Shown here: positions 17,801-24,848 of the stretch, piece after piece | Layout of the letters: every line of letters begins with the position of its first letter | Numbering within the stretch: the stretch's first letter is position 1 | DNA from: Kribbella steppae | GTDB taxonomy: Bacteria > Actinomycetota > Actinomycetes > Propionibacteriales > Kribbellaceae | Length of the DNA stretch: 64,000 nucleotides | NCBI RefSeq assembly: GCF_004342025.1 | Contig: NZ_SLWN01000011.1 | Span: forward strand, 124,001-188,000 | Direction of reading: 5' to 3' | Notes under the pieces: generated by a model | Database searches by the model: none | What the model was told of the DNA's origin: nothing | The model's input: only the letters and a program-made list of their open reading frames with translations | Program-made: the position numbers and the translations under genes

Positions 17801-18414
17801 AGCGGCTTCAACTGGCGGCGGATCTCGGTGATCAGGTCCCCGAGCCGGTGCAGGTTGCCCTCGGTGGCCTCCAGCTTCCGGATCGCCTTTTCCTTGCGCT
17901 TGCGGTGTTTCAGGACGCCGGCCGCCTCCTCGACGAACCCGCGGCGGCCTTCCGGCGTGGCGCGCAGGATCGAGTCGAGCTGGCCCTGGCCGACGATGAC
18001 GTGCATCTCGCGGCCGATCCCGGAGTCGCTGAGCAGTTCCTGGACGTCCAGCAGCCGGCAGTTCTGGCCGTTGATCTGGTAGTCGGACCCGCCGTTGCGG
18101 AACATCGTCCGCGAGATCGTCACCTCGGCGTACTCGATCGGCAGCGCGCCGTCGGTGTTGTCGATGGTCAGCACCACCTCGGCGCGGCCCAGCGGGGCGC
18201 GGCCGGAGGTGCCGGCGAAGATGACGTCCTCCATCTTGCCGCCACGCAGCGATTTGGCGCCCTGCTCGCCCATCACCCAGGCGAGTGCGTCGACGACATT
18301 GGACTTACCGGAGCCGTTCGGGCCGACGATGCAGGTGATGCCCGTTTCGAAGTTCATCGTCGTGGCCGACGCGAACGACTTGAAGCCTCGGAGCGTCATG
18401 CTCTTCAGGTACAA
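14857..18414 (-). CDS. smc: Chromosome segregation ATPase SMC
   Basis: SMC is the core condensin-like ATPase that loops and separates chromosomes with ScpA and ScpB. The 1185-residue protein has Walker A GPNGSGKSN (about 31-39), two long coiled coils rich in Ala, Glu and Arg, a hinge (about 505-660), and the C-terminal head with signature LLSGGERSL (about 1086) and Walker B FYILDEVEAALDD. I chose TTG 18414, preceded by GGAGAG at 7 bases and giving the usual LYLKSMTLRGFKSF start; ATG 18399 and an upstream extension are alternatives. It follows mutM and a small coiled-coil gene, as in other actinobacteria, but ftsY is not adjacent. Confidence 0.97.
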   Translation of the reverse strand: MYLKSMTLRGFKSFASATTMNFETGITCIVGPNGSGKSNVVDALAWVMGEQGAKSLRGGKMEDVIFAGTSGRAPLGRAEVVLTIDNTDGALPIEYAEVTISRTMFRNGGSDYQINGQNCRLLDVQELLSDSGIGREMHVIVGQGQLDSILRATPEGRRGFVEEAAGVLKHRKRKEKAIRKLEATEGNLHRLGDLITEIRRQLKPLGRQAEVARRAVTIQAEVRDGRARLLADDIVQAQSALEAELKDEAALTQRRSETEAKLREARELEADLEDALREDAPALQAAQDTWYQLSGFGEKIKGTARIAADRIRSLNDEAEEPRAGRDPDELELEAARVRETEAQIEAEVEAHSELLAEAVERRQQLESQEAEEERRISALIRAAADRREGLARLTGQVNALKSRAAAAESEIGRLATNMREAEARAAKAQHDFTALETQVAGLDAGEKGLDDQYEAAQAVLDEMDERLAKLRAEERDAERERTGLAARKEALELGLNRKDGAGALLAASEQVNGLMGSVAALLSVRAGYETAIAAALGEAADAVAVTHADAALHAVGHLKEHDLGRAGMLLGDAPSDDYALWPPLPYGASYAVDVVDCPDTLRPALRRLLRKVAVVDDVAAAKSLVRNLPDVTCTTRAGDVLGAHFAYGGSDAAPSLIEVQSAVDEAAEKLTEATARSERLRFELAALEDERTRQKESVEITLARLHESDAAMAAVAEQLAHFGSLAKASRGEAQRMAEAIAAAEEERDRNLTGLAELEERLTDAEQFDDDGDEPDTTDRDRLAEAAKAGRAAEMEARLALRTTEERARALSGRADSLERAARQEREARARAIARAARRARQSEAAQAVHLAAGHVLARLESSLQQAAAERAAIQAQRADREQALAQSRSATRNLSSELEQLTNTVHRDALARAEQKMRLEQLYEKALGELGIEVEALVAEYGPDQLVPPLPKDGEDTLELEGEPFNRTKVEKRLKQAERALNQLGRINPLALEEFDAMEERHRFLSEQLDDLRKSRRDLMDIVKEVDERVEQVFTEAYRDVEVAFQHVFSRLFPGGEGRLVLTDPDDMLGTGIDVEARPPGKKVKRLSLLSGGERSLVAVAFLVALFKARPSPFYILDEVEAALDDTNLGRLLELYEELRENSQLLVITHQKRTMEVADALYGVTMRGDGVSSVISQRIREPEPA

Positions 18415-18634
18415 GGCGAAGCTCTCCAACCCGTGAAAGGACAGACGATACCGAAGGAACCGCCATAACTGCACATGACGCCAGTACTGCTCGTGACGCT
18501 GCCGCTACCCGGGGGAAGTAGTTCCGCTTCGCAGTCTACAAACAGATGCGCGCGAACTGATGGAGGCCGACCGTGAGAGTGGCCGGCGAAGGGCACAGAA
18601 GCTGGACATGCGGTGCTTTGTGGTCAAAAAAGGC

Positions 18635-18662
18635 GGCGGAGGCCCGGACGGGGGCCACCGCC
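18635..18662 (-). terminator. Rho-independent terminator after the small coiled-coil gene
   Basis: On the minus strand a GC-rich stem GGCGGTGGCCC/GGGCCTCCGCC (11 bp arms, one mismatch, 6-base loop) is followed, after three bases, by TTTTTT (18626-18631 in plus coordinates). It would end transcripts from the gene at 18714-18914 and separate smc from mutM/rnc. The remaining 220 bp up to the smc start contain no gene that I can support; they should hold the smc promoter. Confidence 0.8.
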
Positions 18663-18713
18663 GTGGTTGTGCGGACGGTAGAGATGGAACTCTCGTTGTC
18701 GCGGCTCGGGTCC

Positions 18714-18914
18714 TCAGACCGAAGCGGGGGCGCGCAGAGCCTCGTCGACGGTCAGCAACCGGCCCTCGTGGACCTGTGCGACGAGGTGGTCGTTCTCTGC
18801 CTGCAGGCGCATCACGTGCGCCTCCAGATCGGCGACACGCCGGTTGAGCAGACGAACCTGCTCGAGCATGCGCGGGTCAGTGCCTCCAAGGTGCCCTAGA
18901 AGAGCCTTGGCCAT
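18714..18914 (-). CDS. Small conserved coiled-coil protein
   Basis: The product has 66 residues, starts MAKALLGHLGGTDPRMLEQV and continues as one amphipathic helix with heptad-spaced hydrophobics (LLNRRVADLEAHVMRLQAEND). I recognise the style as a small actinobacterial protein often found near smc/mutM, but no function is known to me. It has its own strong terminator and an upstream GGAGG at a suitable distance, so it is an independent transcription unit. The helix could dimerise; any link to SMC is only by position. Confidence 0.75.
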   Translation of the reverse strand: MAKALLGHLGGTDPRMLEQVRLLNRRVADLEAHVMRLQAENDHLVAQVHEGRLLTVDEALRAPASV

Positions 18915-19003
18915 TGTGCTGTCCTCCGGAAGGGTTCTGGCCTGTGAGCGCCCCTGGTCCCCGGAGCGCCTATAAATGTGTGCCGTCTTTCAGGGTGACA
19001 CCG

Positions 19004-19031
19004 GTGGGCCCAGTGGTCAACCTGGGTCCAC
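19004..19031 (-). terminator. Hairpin after mutM
   Basis: GTGGGCCCAG/CTGGGTCCAC form 10 bp arms with one mismatch around an 8-base loop, 21 bp past the mutM stop on the minus strand. There is no U-tract, so this is a weak or factor-assisted terminator candidate. It separates mutM from the small coiled-coil gene. Confidence 0.45.
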
Positions 19032-19051
19032 ACTCTTTAACGATACCTCTC

Positions 19052-19906
19052 TCACCAGCGGACCTGGCGAGGGACCGGCTGACATTTCGGGCAGCGGTAC
19101 GACGAACGGTTCATGAACGGCTCGCGACGGATCGGCCGGCCGTCGCGCGGACACGGCGAACCCTCTTGTCCATAGACGTTCAGGCCGCGTTCGAAGTAGC
19201 CGGATTCCCCGTTCACGTTGACGTACAGGGCGTCGAAGCTGGTGCCGCCGACGTCCAGCGCCTCGGCCATCACGTCGTGGGCGTGCCGCAGGATCTCCCT
19301 TATCTGCAAGGGTTTCAGCGTCTCGGTCGCCCGCGCGTAGTGCAGCTTGGCCCGCCACAACGCTTCGTCTGCGTAGATATTGCCCACCCCGCTGATCACC
19401 CGCTGGTCCAGCAAGGCCCGTTTCACACCGGTCTTTCGCTTGCGGACCGCAGCCACGAAAGCCTCCGGATCGAACAGAGGATCGAACGGGTCGCGGGCGA
19501 TGTGCGCGATCTCCGGCGGCAGCTCGGCGCCACTCTCGGAGTAGGACAGACCACCGAACATCCGCTGGTCCACAAACCGGACCTCTCCGCCGTCGTCGGC
19601 GAAGCGGAACCGGACCCGCAGGTGGGCTTCGTCCGGCGCGCCGACCGGCTGGACCCGGAACTGGCCGCTCATCCCGAGGTGGGTCAGCACCGCGTCACCG
19701 GATTCCAGCGGCAGCCACAGGTACTTCCCGCGCCGGGCGGGTTCGGCGAACACCTGACCCTTGAGCCGGGCGACGAAATCGTCCGGTCCGGCGGCGTGGC
19801 GCCGTACCGGGCGGGGATGCAGGACCTCGACGGCGTCGATCGTCCGGCCGGTGGTGAACTCCGCCAGACCCCGGCGTACGACCTCTACCTCAGGAAGCTC
19901 AGGCAC
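19052..19906 (-). CDS. mutM: Formamidopyrimidine-DNA glycosylase
   Basis: MutM removes 8-oxoguanine and other oxidised purines and nicks the abasic site. The 284-residue protein begins MPELPEVEVVRRGL, with the catalytic Pro after Met removal and Glu next to it. The central helix-two-turn-helix has GVGNIYADEALWRA (about residue 174). The C-terminal zinc finger reads PCPRDGRPIRREPFMNRSS...CPKC. The second Cys of the first pair is Asp here (Cys252, Asp255, Cys272, Cys275), which is unusual. The gene starts one base after the rnc stop, and together they form an rpmF-rnc-mutM unit. Confidence 0.96.
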   Translation of the reverse strand: MPELPEVEVVRRGLAEFTTGRTIDAVEVLHPRPVRRHAAGPDDFVARLKGQVFAEPARRGKYLWLPLESGDAVLTHLGMSGQFRVQPVGAPDEAHLRVRFRFADDGGEVRFVDQRMFGGLSYSESGAELPPEIAHIARDPFDPLFDPEAFVAAVRKRKTGVKRALLDQRVISGVGNIYADEALWRAKLHYARATETLKPLQIREILRHAHDVMAEALDVGGTSFDALYVNVNGESGYFERGLNVYGQEGSPCPRDGRPIRREPFMNRSSYRCPKCQPVPRQVRW

Positions 19907-19907
19907 C

Positions 19908-20657
19908 TCAGGGCTGCTGCGAGGGGTCCGTGCTGTCCGGGTGCGCCGCCCGCAACGCCTTCCAGGCGGTCTCCGCGGCCTGCTGCTCGGCTTCCTTCTT
20001 GCTCCGGCCGATGCCGTGGCCGTAGGTGTCCGCGCCGATCCGGACCCGCGCCTCGAACGTCTTGGCGTGGTCCGGGCCGGACTCGGCGATCACGTACTCG
20101 GGGACCCCGACGCCGAGTTGGGCGACCAACTCCTGCAGCGAGGTCTTCCAGTCCAGGCCGGCGCCGAGCCGGGCGGAGGACTCCATCAGGTCGTCGAACA
20201 GCGTGTGCACCACCAGGCCGGCGGTCTCGAAACCGCGGTCCAGGTAGACGGCACCGATCAGCGCCTCGACGCAGTCGGCCAGGATGGACGACTTGTCCCG
20301 CCCGCCGGTCGCTTCCTCGCCCCGGCCGAGCCGCAGGTACTTGCCCAGCTTGAGCTCGCGGGCGACTCCGGCCAGCGCGCGCATGTTGACCACAGCCGCG
20401 CGCAGCTTCGCCAGCCGACCCTCGGACAGGTCCGGATGGTTGCGGAACAGCGACTCCGTGACGATGACGCCGAGGACGGAGTCCCCCAGGAACTCCAGTC
20501 GCTCGTTCGTCGGCAGCCCACCGTTCTCGTACGCGTACGAGCGGTGGGTGAAGGCGTGCTCCAGTAAGTTGTCAGCCAGCGATACGCCGAGCCGCTGGTT
20601 CAGCTCGGCGTAGAGGCCCCCGTTCCCCGAGATCAACTCAGGGTTGACCGAATTCAC
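19908..20657 (-). CDS. rnc: Ribonuclease III
   Basis: RNase III cleaves double-stranded RNA in rRNA maturation and regulation. The 249-residue protein has the catalytic signature NERLEFLGDSVLG (about residues 50-62) with metal-binding Glu/Asp, a second acidic site in DCVEALIGAVYLD (about 125), and a C-terminal double-stranded RNA-binding domain (about 165-240). The start is GTG 20657, 13 bp after the rpmF stop. The order rpmF-rnc-mutM is standard for actinobacteria. Confidence 0.97.
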   Translation of the reverse strand: MNSVNPELISGNGGLYAELNQRLGVSLADNLLEHAFTHRSYAYENGGLPTNERLEFLGDSVLGVIVTESLFRNHPDLSEGRLAKLRAAVVNMRALAGVARELKLGKYLRLGRGEEATGGRDKSSILADCVEALIGAVYLDRGFETAGLVVHTLFDDLMESSARLGAGLDWKTSLQELVAQLGVGVPEYVIAESGPDHAKTFEARVRIGADTYGHGIGRSKKEAEQQAAETAWKALRAAHPDSTDPSQQP

Positions 20658-20670
20658 TGGCTGGTGCCTC

Positions 20671-20862
20671 TTAGCTCTCGACGACCTGGCGACGCTCGCC
20701 CTTGGCGCCGTACTGGCCGCAGGTGGGGCAAACGGTGTGCTGCAGGTGCTTCGCGCGGCAGGCGGGGTTCACGCAGGTCACCAGCGACGGGGCAGTGGTC
20801 TTCCACTGGGCCCGGCGGCTGCGGGTGTTGCTGCGCGACATCTTCCGCTTCGGAACGGCCAC
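20671..20862 (-). CDS. rpmF: 50S ribosomal protein L32
   Basis: The 63-residue protein begins MAVPKRKMSRSNTRSRRAQW, the L32 start. Cys pairs in CVNPACRAKHLQHTVCPTC (about residues 32-50) form the zinc-binding ribbon, so this is a zinc-containing copy. The start is GTG 20862; longer frames are not supported. It lies between DUF177 (68 bp gap) and rnc, the conserved arrangement across bacteria. Confidence 0.97.
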   Translation of the reverse strand: MAVPKRKMSRSNTRSRRAQWKTTAPSLVTCVNPACRAKHLQHTVCPTCGQYGAKGERRQVVES

Positions 20863-20930
20863 GGTTATGACTCCTCGGTTCGGCCGGGGGCTGGTGACCC
20901 GGCCGGCTGGCTGACGTGTGTATTCGGTAT

Positions 20931-21473
20931 CTAGTTGTCCTGCGGTCGTTCGTCCTGCTGGAGCAGGCCGCTGAGCGCGGCCCAGCGTGGGTCGCCACCG
21001 TCCTCGTGCTTGTGGCCGGGGTCGTCCGCCAGGCGTACCCCACACTCGGGGCACAGACCCGGACAGTCGTCCGTACACAAGGGCTGGAAGGGCAGCGCGA
21101 GCACCACCTGGTCCCTCAGCTCCGGCTCGAGGTCGATCAGATCGCCCTCCATCCGGCTGGCCTCGTCGGGTTCGGCATCGCTCTCCGGGTAGACGTACAG
21201 CTCCTGGACGTCAGCGAGGAACTCGTCCTCGATATCGACCAGGCACCGCGCGCACTCCCCGACCAGACGGCCTCGGGCCGTGCCGGTGACGAGAACCCCT
21301 TCGACAACCGATTCCAGCCGTAGATCGAACTGGATCGGATCGCCCTCGGGGACGCCGATCACGTCGATTCCGAGATCCTCCGGAGCCGGTGCCGTGAAGG
21401 TGACTTCGCGTTGGGACCCGGCGCGGCGTGTCAGCTCGTGCGTATCGATCACGAGGGGGGACCGCGGGTCCAA
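20931..21473 (-). CDS. DUF177 (YceD) family protein
   Basis: The product has 180 residues with the conserved DUF177 block GECARCLVDIEDEF (about 73) and a Cys-rich C-terminal motif CTDDCPGLCPECG (about 132-144) that probably binds zinc. YceD proteins are encoded next to rpmF almost everywhere and have been linked to 23S rRNA accumulation and ribosome assembly; the exact action is unsettled. I use TTG 21473, which gives LDPRSPLVIDTHEL as in relatives; GTG 21452 is an alternative. A 108 bp gap to coaD may hold a promoter. Confidence 0.9.
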   Translation of the reverse strand: MDPRSPLVIDTHELTRRAGSQREVTFTAPAPEDLGIDVIGVPEGDPIQFDLRLESVVEGVLVTGTARGRLVGECARCLVDIEDEFLADVQELYVYPESDAEPDEASRMEGDLIDLEPELRDQVVLALPFQPLCTDDCPGLCPECGVRLADDPGHKHEDGGDPRWAALSGLLQQDERPQDN

Positions 21474-21581
21474 GACGCTCAGGACATCCCTTTCAGGCGT
21501 GGGCAGGCAGGATCTCGGTCTCGTCGAGACCGGTGCTCAACATTACCAACTCCACGGCCAGTCGCCCAATTCGGGGTGATT

Positions 21582-22052
21582 CTAGAGTTTCTTCAGTAAC
21601 CGCGAGTGAACACTCGGCGGCACGAAGGAGGCGACCTCGCCACCCAGTTTGGCGATCTCCTTGACCCAGCTGGAGGAGATGAAAGCGTTCTCAGAGCGGG
21701 TCGGCAGGAACACCGTGTCCACCCCGGTCATCGCGTGGTTGAGCTGGGCCATCTGCAGTTCGTAGTCGTAGTCGGCAGCCGAGCGCAGCCCCTTGACGAT
21801 CACCCCGGCGCCCTCGGCCCGGCAGTAGTCGACCAGCAGACCCTCGAAGGTGCCGATCCGGACGTTGGGGTACGGCGCCGCGATCTCGGTCAGCATCGCG
21901 ATCCGCTCGTCGACCTCGAACATCCGGCTCTTGGACTGGTTCACCCCGGCCGCGACGATCACCTCGCCGAAGGCGGCCGACGCCCGGGCGATGATGTCGA
22001 GGTGCCCGTTCGTGGGCGGGTCAAATGTCCCGGGGAACACCGCCTTACTCAT
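21582..22052 (-). CDS. coaD: Phosphopantetheine adenylyltransferase
   Basis: CoaD transfers AMP from ATP to 4'-phosphopantetheine in coenzyme A synthesis. The 156-residue protein has the nucleotidyltransferase motif PGTFDPPTNGHLDI (about 7-20), the GLRSAADYDYELQMA segment (about 88) and the ISSSWVKEIA motif near residue 127. The length is typical. The start overlaps the end of rsmD by eight bases, as often seen for this pair. Confidence 0.97.
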   Translation of the reverse strand: MSKAVFPGTFDPPTNGHLDIIARASAAFGEVIVAAGVNQSKSRMFEVDERIAMLTEIAAPYPNVRIGTFEGLLVDYCRAEGAGVIVKGLRSAADYDYELQMAQLNHAMTGVDTVFLPTRSENAFISSSWVKEIAKLGGEVASFVPPSVHSRLLKKL

Positions 22053-22605
22053 GCCGGTGACCGTACCAAAGCCGGGCCTCGCCGTACTTGCGATCCCGCA
22101 GCGCGGCGAACCCCTCGGGCCACTCCCACGGCTCCCGCTTGCCCCGCTCGACCACCACCACGGCGTCGTCGGCCAGCCACCCGCCCTCGGCCAAGGCGAC
22201 CAGGATCTCCTGCAGCTCGACCGTCTCCAGCTTGTACGGCGGATCGGCGTACAGCAGATCGAACACCGCGGGAGGGTTCCCCGCCGCGACCTTCTCCACC
22301 GGACGCGTGAGCACGGTCGCCCCCGGCAGCCCGACCGCCCGGACGTTCGCGGAGATCACCTCGGCCGCCCGCCGGTCCGACTCGACCAGCACGACCCGAG
22401 CGGCGCCCCGGGACAGCGCCTCGAGCCCGATCGCCCCGGAACCGGCGTACAGATCGAGCACCGCCAGCCCGTCGAAGCTGCCGAACTCCGACTCCAGCGA
22501 CGAGAACAGCGCCTCCCGGACCCGGTCCGCGGTCGGCCGCGTCCCGGTCCCCGGCGGTACGGCGATCCGCCGCCCCCCGGCCGCTCCCCCGATCACTCGC
22601 GTCAC
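22045..22605 (-). CDS. rsmD: 16S rRNA (guanine(966)-N2)-methyltransferase
   Basis: RsmD methylates G966 of 16S rRNA. From GTG 22605 the product has 186 residues; upstream frame is noncoding. It begins with the RVIGGAAGGRRI segment, then RPTADRVREALFSSL, SAM motif I LDLYAGSGAIGLEALSRGA (about 50-68) and the catalytic YADPPY motif (about 124). The GTG overlaps the recG stop (GTGA), so it is coupled to recG. Confidence 0.95.
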   Translation of the reverse strand: MTRVIGGAAGGRRIAVPPGTGTRPTADRVREALFSSLESEFGSFDGLAVLDLYAGSGAIGLEALSRGAARVVLVESDRRAAEVISANVRAVGLPGATVLTRPVEKVAAGNPPAVFDLLYADPPYKLETVELQEILVALAEGGWLADDAVVVVERGKREPWEWPEGFAALRDRKYGEARLWYGHRHE

Positions 22606-24848
22606 GTCTTCTCCAGGTATTCGGTGGTCTCGGACTCCAGCGCGCTGCGCACGAACGACCTCAGCGTCGGGTACTCGGCCAGCTCCGCGTCCACCGAGAC
22701 GATCGAGTTGGCCACGTGCCGCGCGGTGAAGATGATCTCCTCGTCCCGCAGCACGCTGAGCAGCTTCAGGCTGCTCCGCTTGCCCGATTGCGCAACGCCC
22801 AGTACGTCGCCCTCGCGCCGGGTCTCGAGGTCGATCCGGGACAACTCGAACCCGTCCGTGGTCGACGCAACAGCGTCCAGGCGCCCGTAGGACTTCGACC
22901 CGGGCCACAGATCCGTGACCAGCAGGCACAACCCCGGCACACGCCCCCGCCCGACCCGCCCGCGCAGCTGGTGCAGCTGCGAGATCCCGAAGCGGTCGGC
23001 GTCCATGATCACCATCGTCGACGCGTTCGGTACGTCGACGCCGACCTCGATCACCGTGGTCGCGATCAGTACGTCGACCTCACCGGCCGCGAACCGGGAC
23101 ATCACCGAGTCCTTCTCCTCGGCCGGCAGGCGGCCGTGCAGGATCTCCACCCGCAGGTCGTGGAGGATCTCGGCCAGTGCCTCGGACACCTGCAGCACCG
23201 AGATCGGCGGCCGGGCCTGCTTCTTGGTGCCCTTCTCTTCCTCCTCGCCCGCGACGAACTCGCCTTCCTCGTCGGCCGCGTTCTTCACCTCGTCGCCGAT
23301 CCGCGGGCAGACGACGTACGCCTGATGGCCCTTGCCGACCTCCTCGCGGATCCGGGCCCAGGCCCGCTGCAGCCAGTCCGGCTTCTGCTTGGCCGGGACC
23401 ACGGACGACTGGATCGGCGAGCGCCCGGCCGGGAGCTCGGTCAGCGTCGACACCGCCAGGTCGCCGAACACGGTCATCGCCACGGTCCGCGGGATCGGGG
23501 TCGCGGTCATCACCAGCACGTGCGGGGTGTTGTCGCCCGACTTCTGGCTCAGCGCCGCCCGCTGCTCCACGCCGAACCGGTGCTGCTCGTCCACGACCAC
23601 GAGGCCGAGGTCCGCGAACTGCACCTTGTCCTCGAGCAGGGCGTGGGTGCCGACCACGATCCCGGCCGCTCCGCTGGCCGCGTCCAACATCGCCGTACGA
23701 CGGGCTGCCGCCCCGAGCGACCCGGTCAGCAGGCCGACCCGCGTCGCCCGCTCCGCACCGCCGAGCATGCCCTCCTCGGCCAGGTCGCCGAGCATCTTCG
23801 TCAACGTCTTGTGGTGCTGGGTCGCGAGCACCTCGGTCGGGGCCAGCAGGACGGCCTGGCCGCCGGCGTCGACCACCGACAGCATCGCCCGCAGCGCGAC
23901 CACGGTCTTGCCCGAGCCGACCTCGCCTTGGAGCAGCCGGTGCATCGGGTGCGGGCGGGCCAGATCGGCGAAGATCTCCTCGCCCACCTCCGCCTGGCCC
24001 TCGGTGAGCTTGAACGGCAGCCGCTGGTCGAACTCGTCCAGCATGCCGCCCTCGGACCGCGGCCGCGGCACCGCGTTCAGCGCGTCGGTGACGGCCCGGC
24101 GCTGGGCCAGGATCGTCTGCATCACCAGCGCTTCCTCGAACCGGAACCGCTGCTGTGCGTCGCGGATGTCCTTCTCGGTGTCCGGCAGATGCACCTTCTG
24201 GAGGGCCTCGCGCAGCCCGAGCAGCCTTTCCTTGCGCAGGATCAGCTCCGGGATCGGGTCGTCCAGGTTCTCGTCCAGGCTGTCCAGGACGATCTTGATA
24301 CTCCGCTCGATCGTTGCGGTGGGCAACTTCGCGGTGGCCGGGTAGAGCGGCCGGAACGGCCGGGCCCGGCGCTCGATCTCGGCCTCGGACAGGTCGTCGG
24401 TGTCGAGGATCTCGGTCCCGGGGCTCTTCAGCTGCATGATGTCGCGGAACATCGTCACCTCGCCCCAGAACAGGGCGGCAGTACCGGGCTGCAGCTTGGC
24501 CGCCAGCCAGGGCTGGTTGAAGAAGGCCAGCTCCAGGTCGCGGCTGCCGTCGGTGACGACGACCTTGGTCAGCGTCTTGCGCCGGGCCCATTTCTGCACG
24601 TCGGCGATGGGGATCTCCGCCTTGGTGTCCAGCGATCGCACGGTGACCTTCTTGACCCGCCCGTTCACGGTCGCCTGGTCGCCGACCTCGAGCTCGTCGA
24701 ACGGGGTCAGTTCGCCCTTCTTCAGGTACCGGCGCGGGTAGTGCCGCAGCAGCTCCCCGACGGTCTCCAGGCCGAGCACTTCCGCGAAGGACTTGGCCGT
24801 CCTGGCACCGAGGAAGTCACGGAGCTTCCGGTCCATATCCGTCTTCAT
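22602..24848 (-). CDS. recG: ATP-dependent DNA helicase RecG
   Basis: RecG remodels stalled forks and branched DNA. The 748-residue protein has the N-terminal wedge/OB-fold domain (about 50-160), then the helicase core: Walker A GEVGSGKTVVAL (about 308), DEQH box (about 415), TATPIPRT (motif III), and motif VI in QLRGRVGRGRVPG. An acidic insertion EEGEFVAGEEEEKGTKK lies near residue 535, extra relative to E. coli RecG. The ATG overlaps the stop of the FakA-like gene. Confidence 0.97.
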   Translation of the reverse strand: MKTDMDRKLRDFLGARTAKSFAEVLGLETVGELLRHYPRRYLKKGELTPFDELEVGDQATVNGRVKKVTVRSLDTKAEIPIADVQKWARRKTLTKVVVTDGSRDLELAFFNQPWLAAKLQPGTAALFWGEVTMFRDIMQLKSPGTEILDTDDLSEAEIERRARPFRPLYPATAKLPTATIERSIKIVLDSLDENLDDPIPELILRKERLLGLREALQKVHLPDTEKDIRDAQQRFRFEEALVMQTILAQRRAVTDALNAVPRPRSEGGMLDEFDQRLPFKLTEGQAEVGEEIFADLARPHPMHRLLQGEVGSGKTVVALRAMLSVVDAGGQAVLLAPTEVLATQHHKTLTKMLGDLAEEGMLGGAERATRVGLLTGSLGAAARRTAMLDAASGAAGIVVGTHALLEDKVQFADLGLVVVDEQHRFGVEQRAALSQKSGDNTPHVLVMTATPIPRTVAMTVFGDLAVSTLTELPAGRSPIQSSVVPAKQKPDWLQRAWARIREEVGKGHQAYVVCPRIGDEVKNAADEEGEFVAGEEEEKGTKKQARPPISVLQVSEALAEILHDLRVEILHGRLPAEEKDSVMSRFAAGEVDVLIATTVIEVGVDVPNASTMVIMDADRFGISQLHQLRGRVGRGRVPGLCLLVTDLWPGSKSYGRLDAVASTTDGFELSRIDLETRREGDVLGVAQSGKRSSLKLLSVLRDEEIIFTARHVANSIVSVDAELAEYPTLRSFVRSALESETTEYLEKT

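Noticed and set aside
16252..18468. A 738-codon plus-strand open frame opposite smc
   Set aside because: The smc frame has clear ATPase and hinge motifs; the opposite frame has no recognisable domain.
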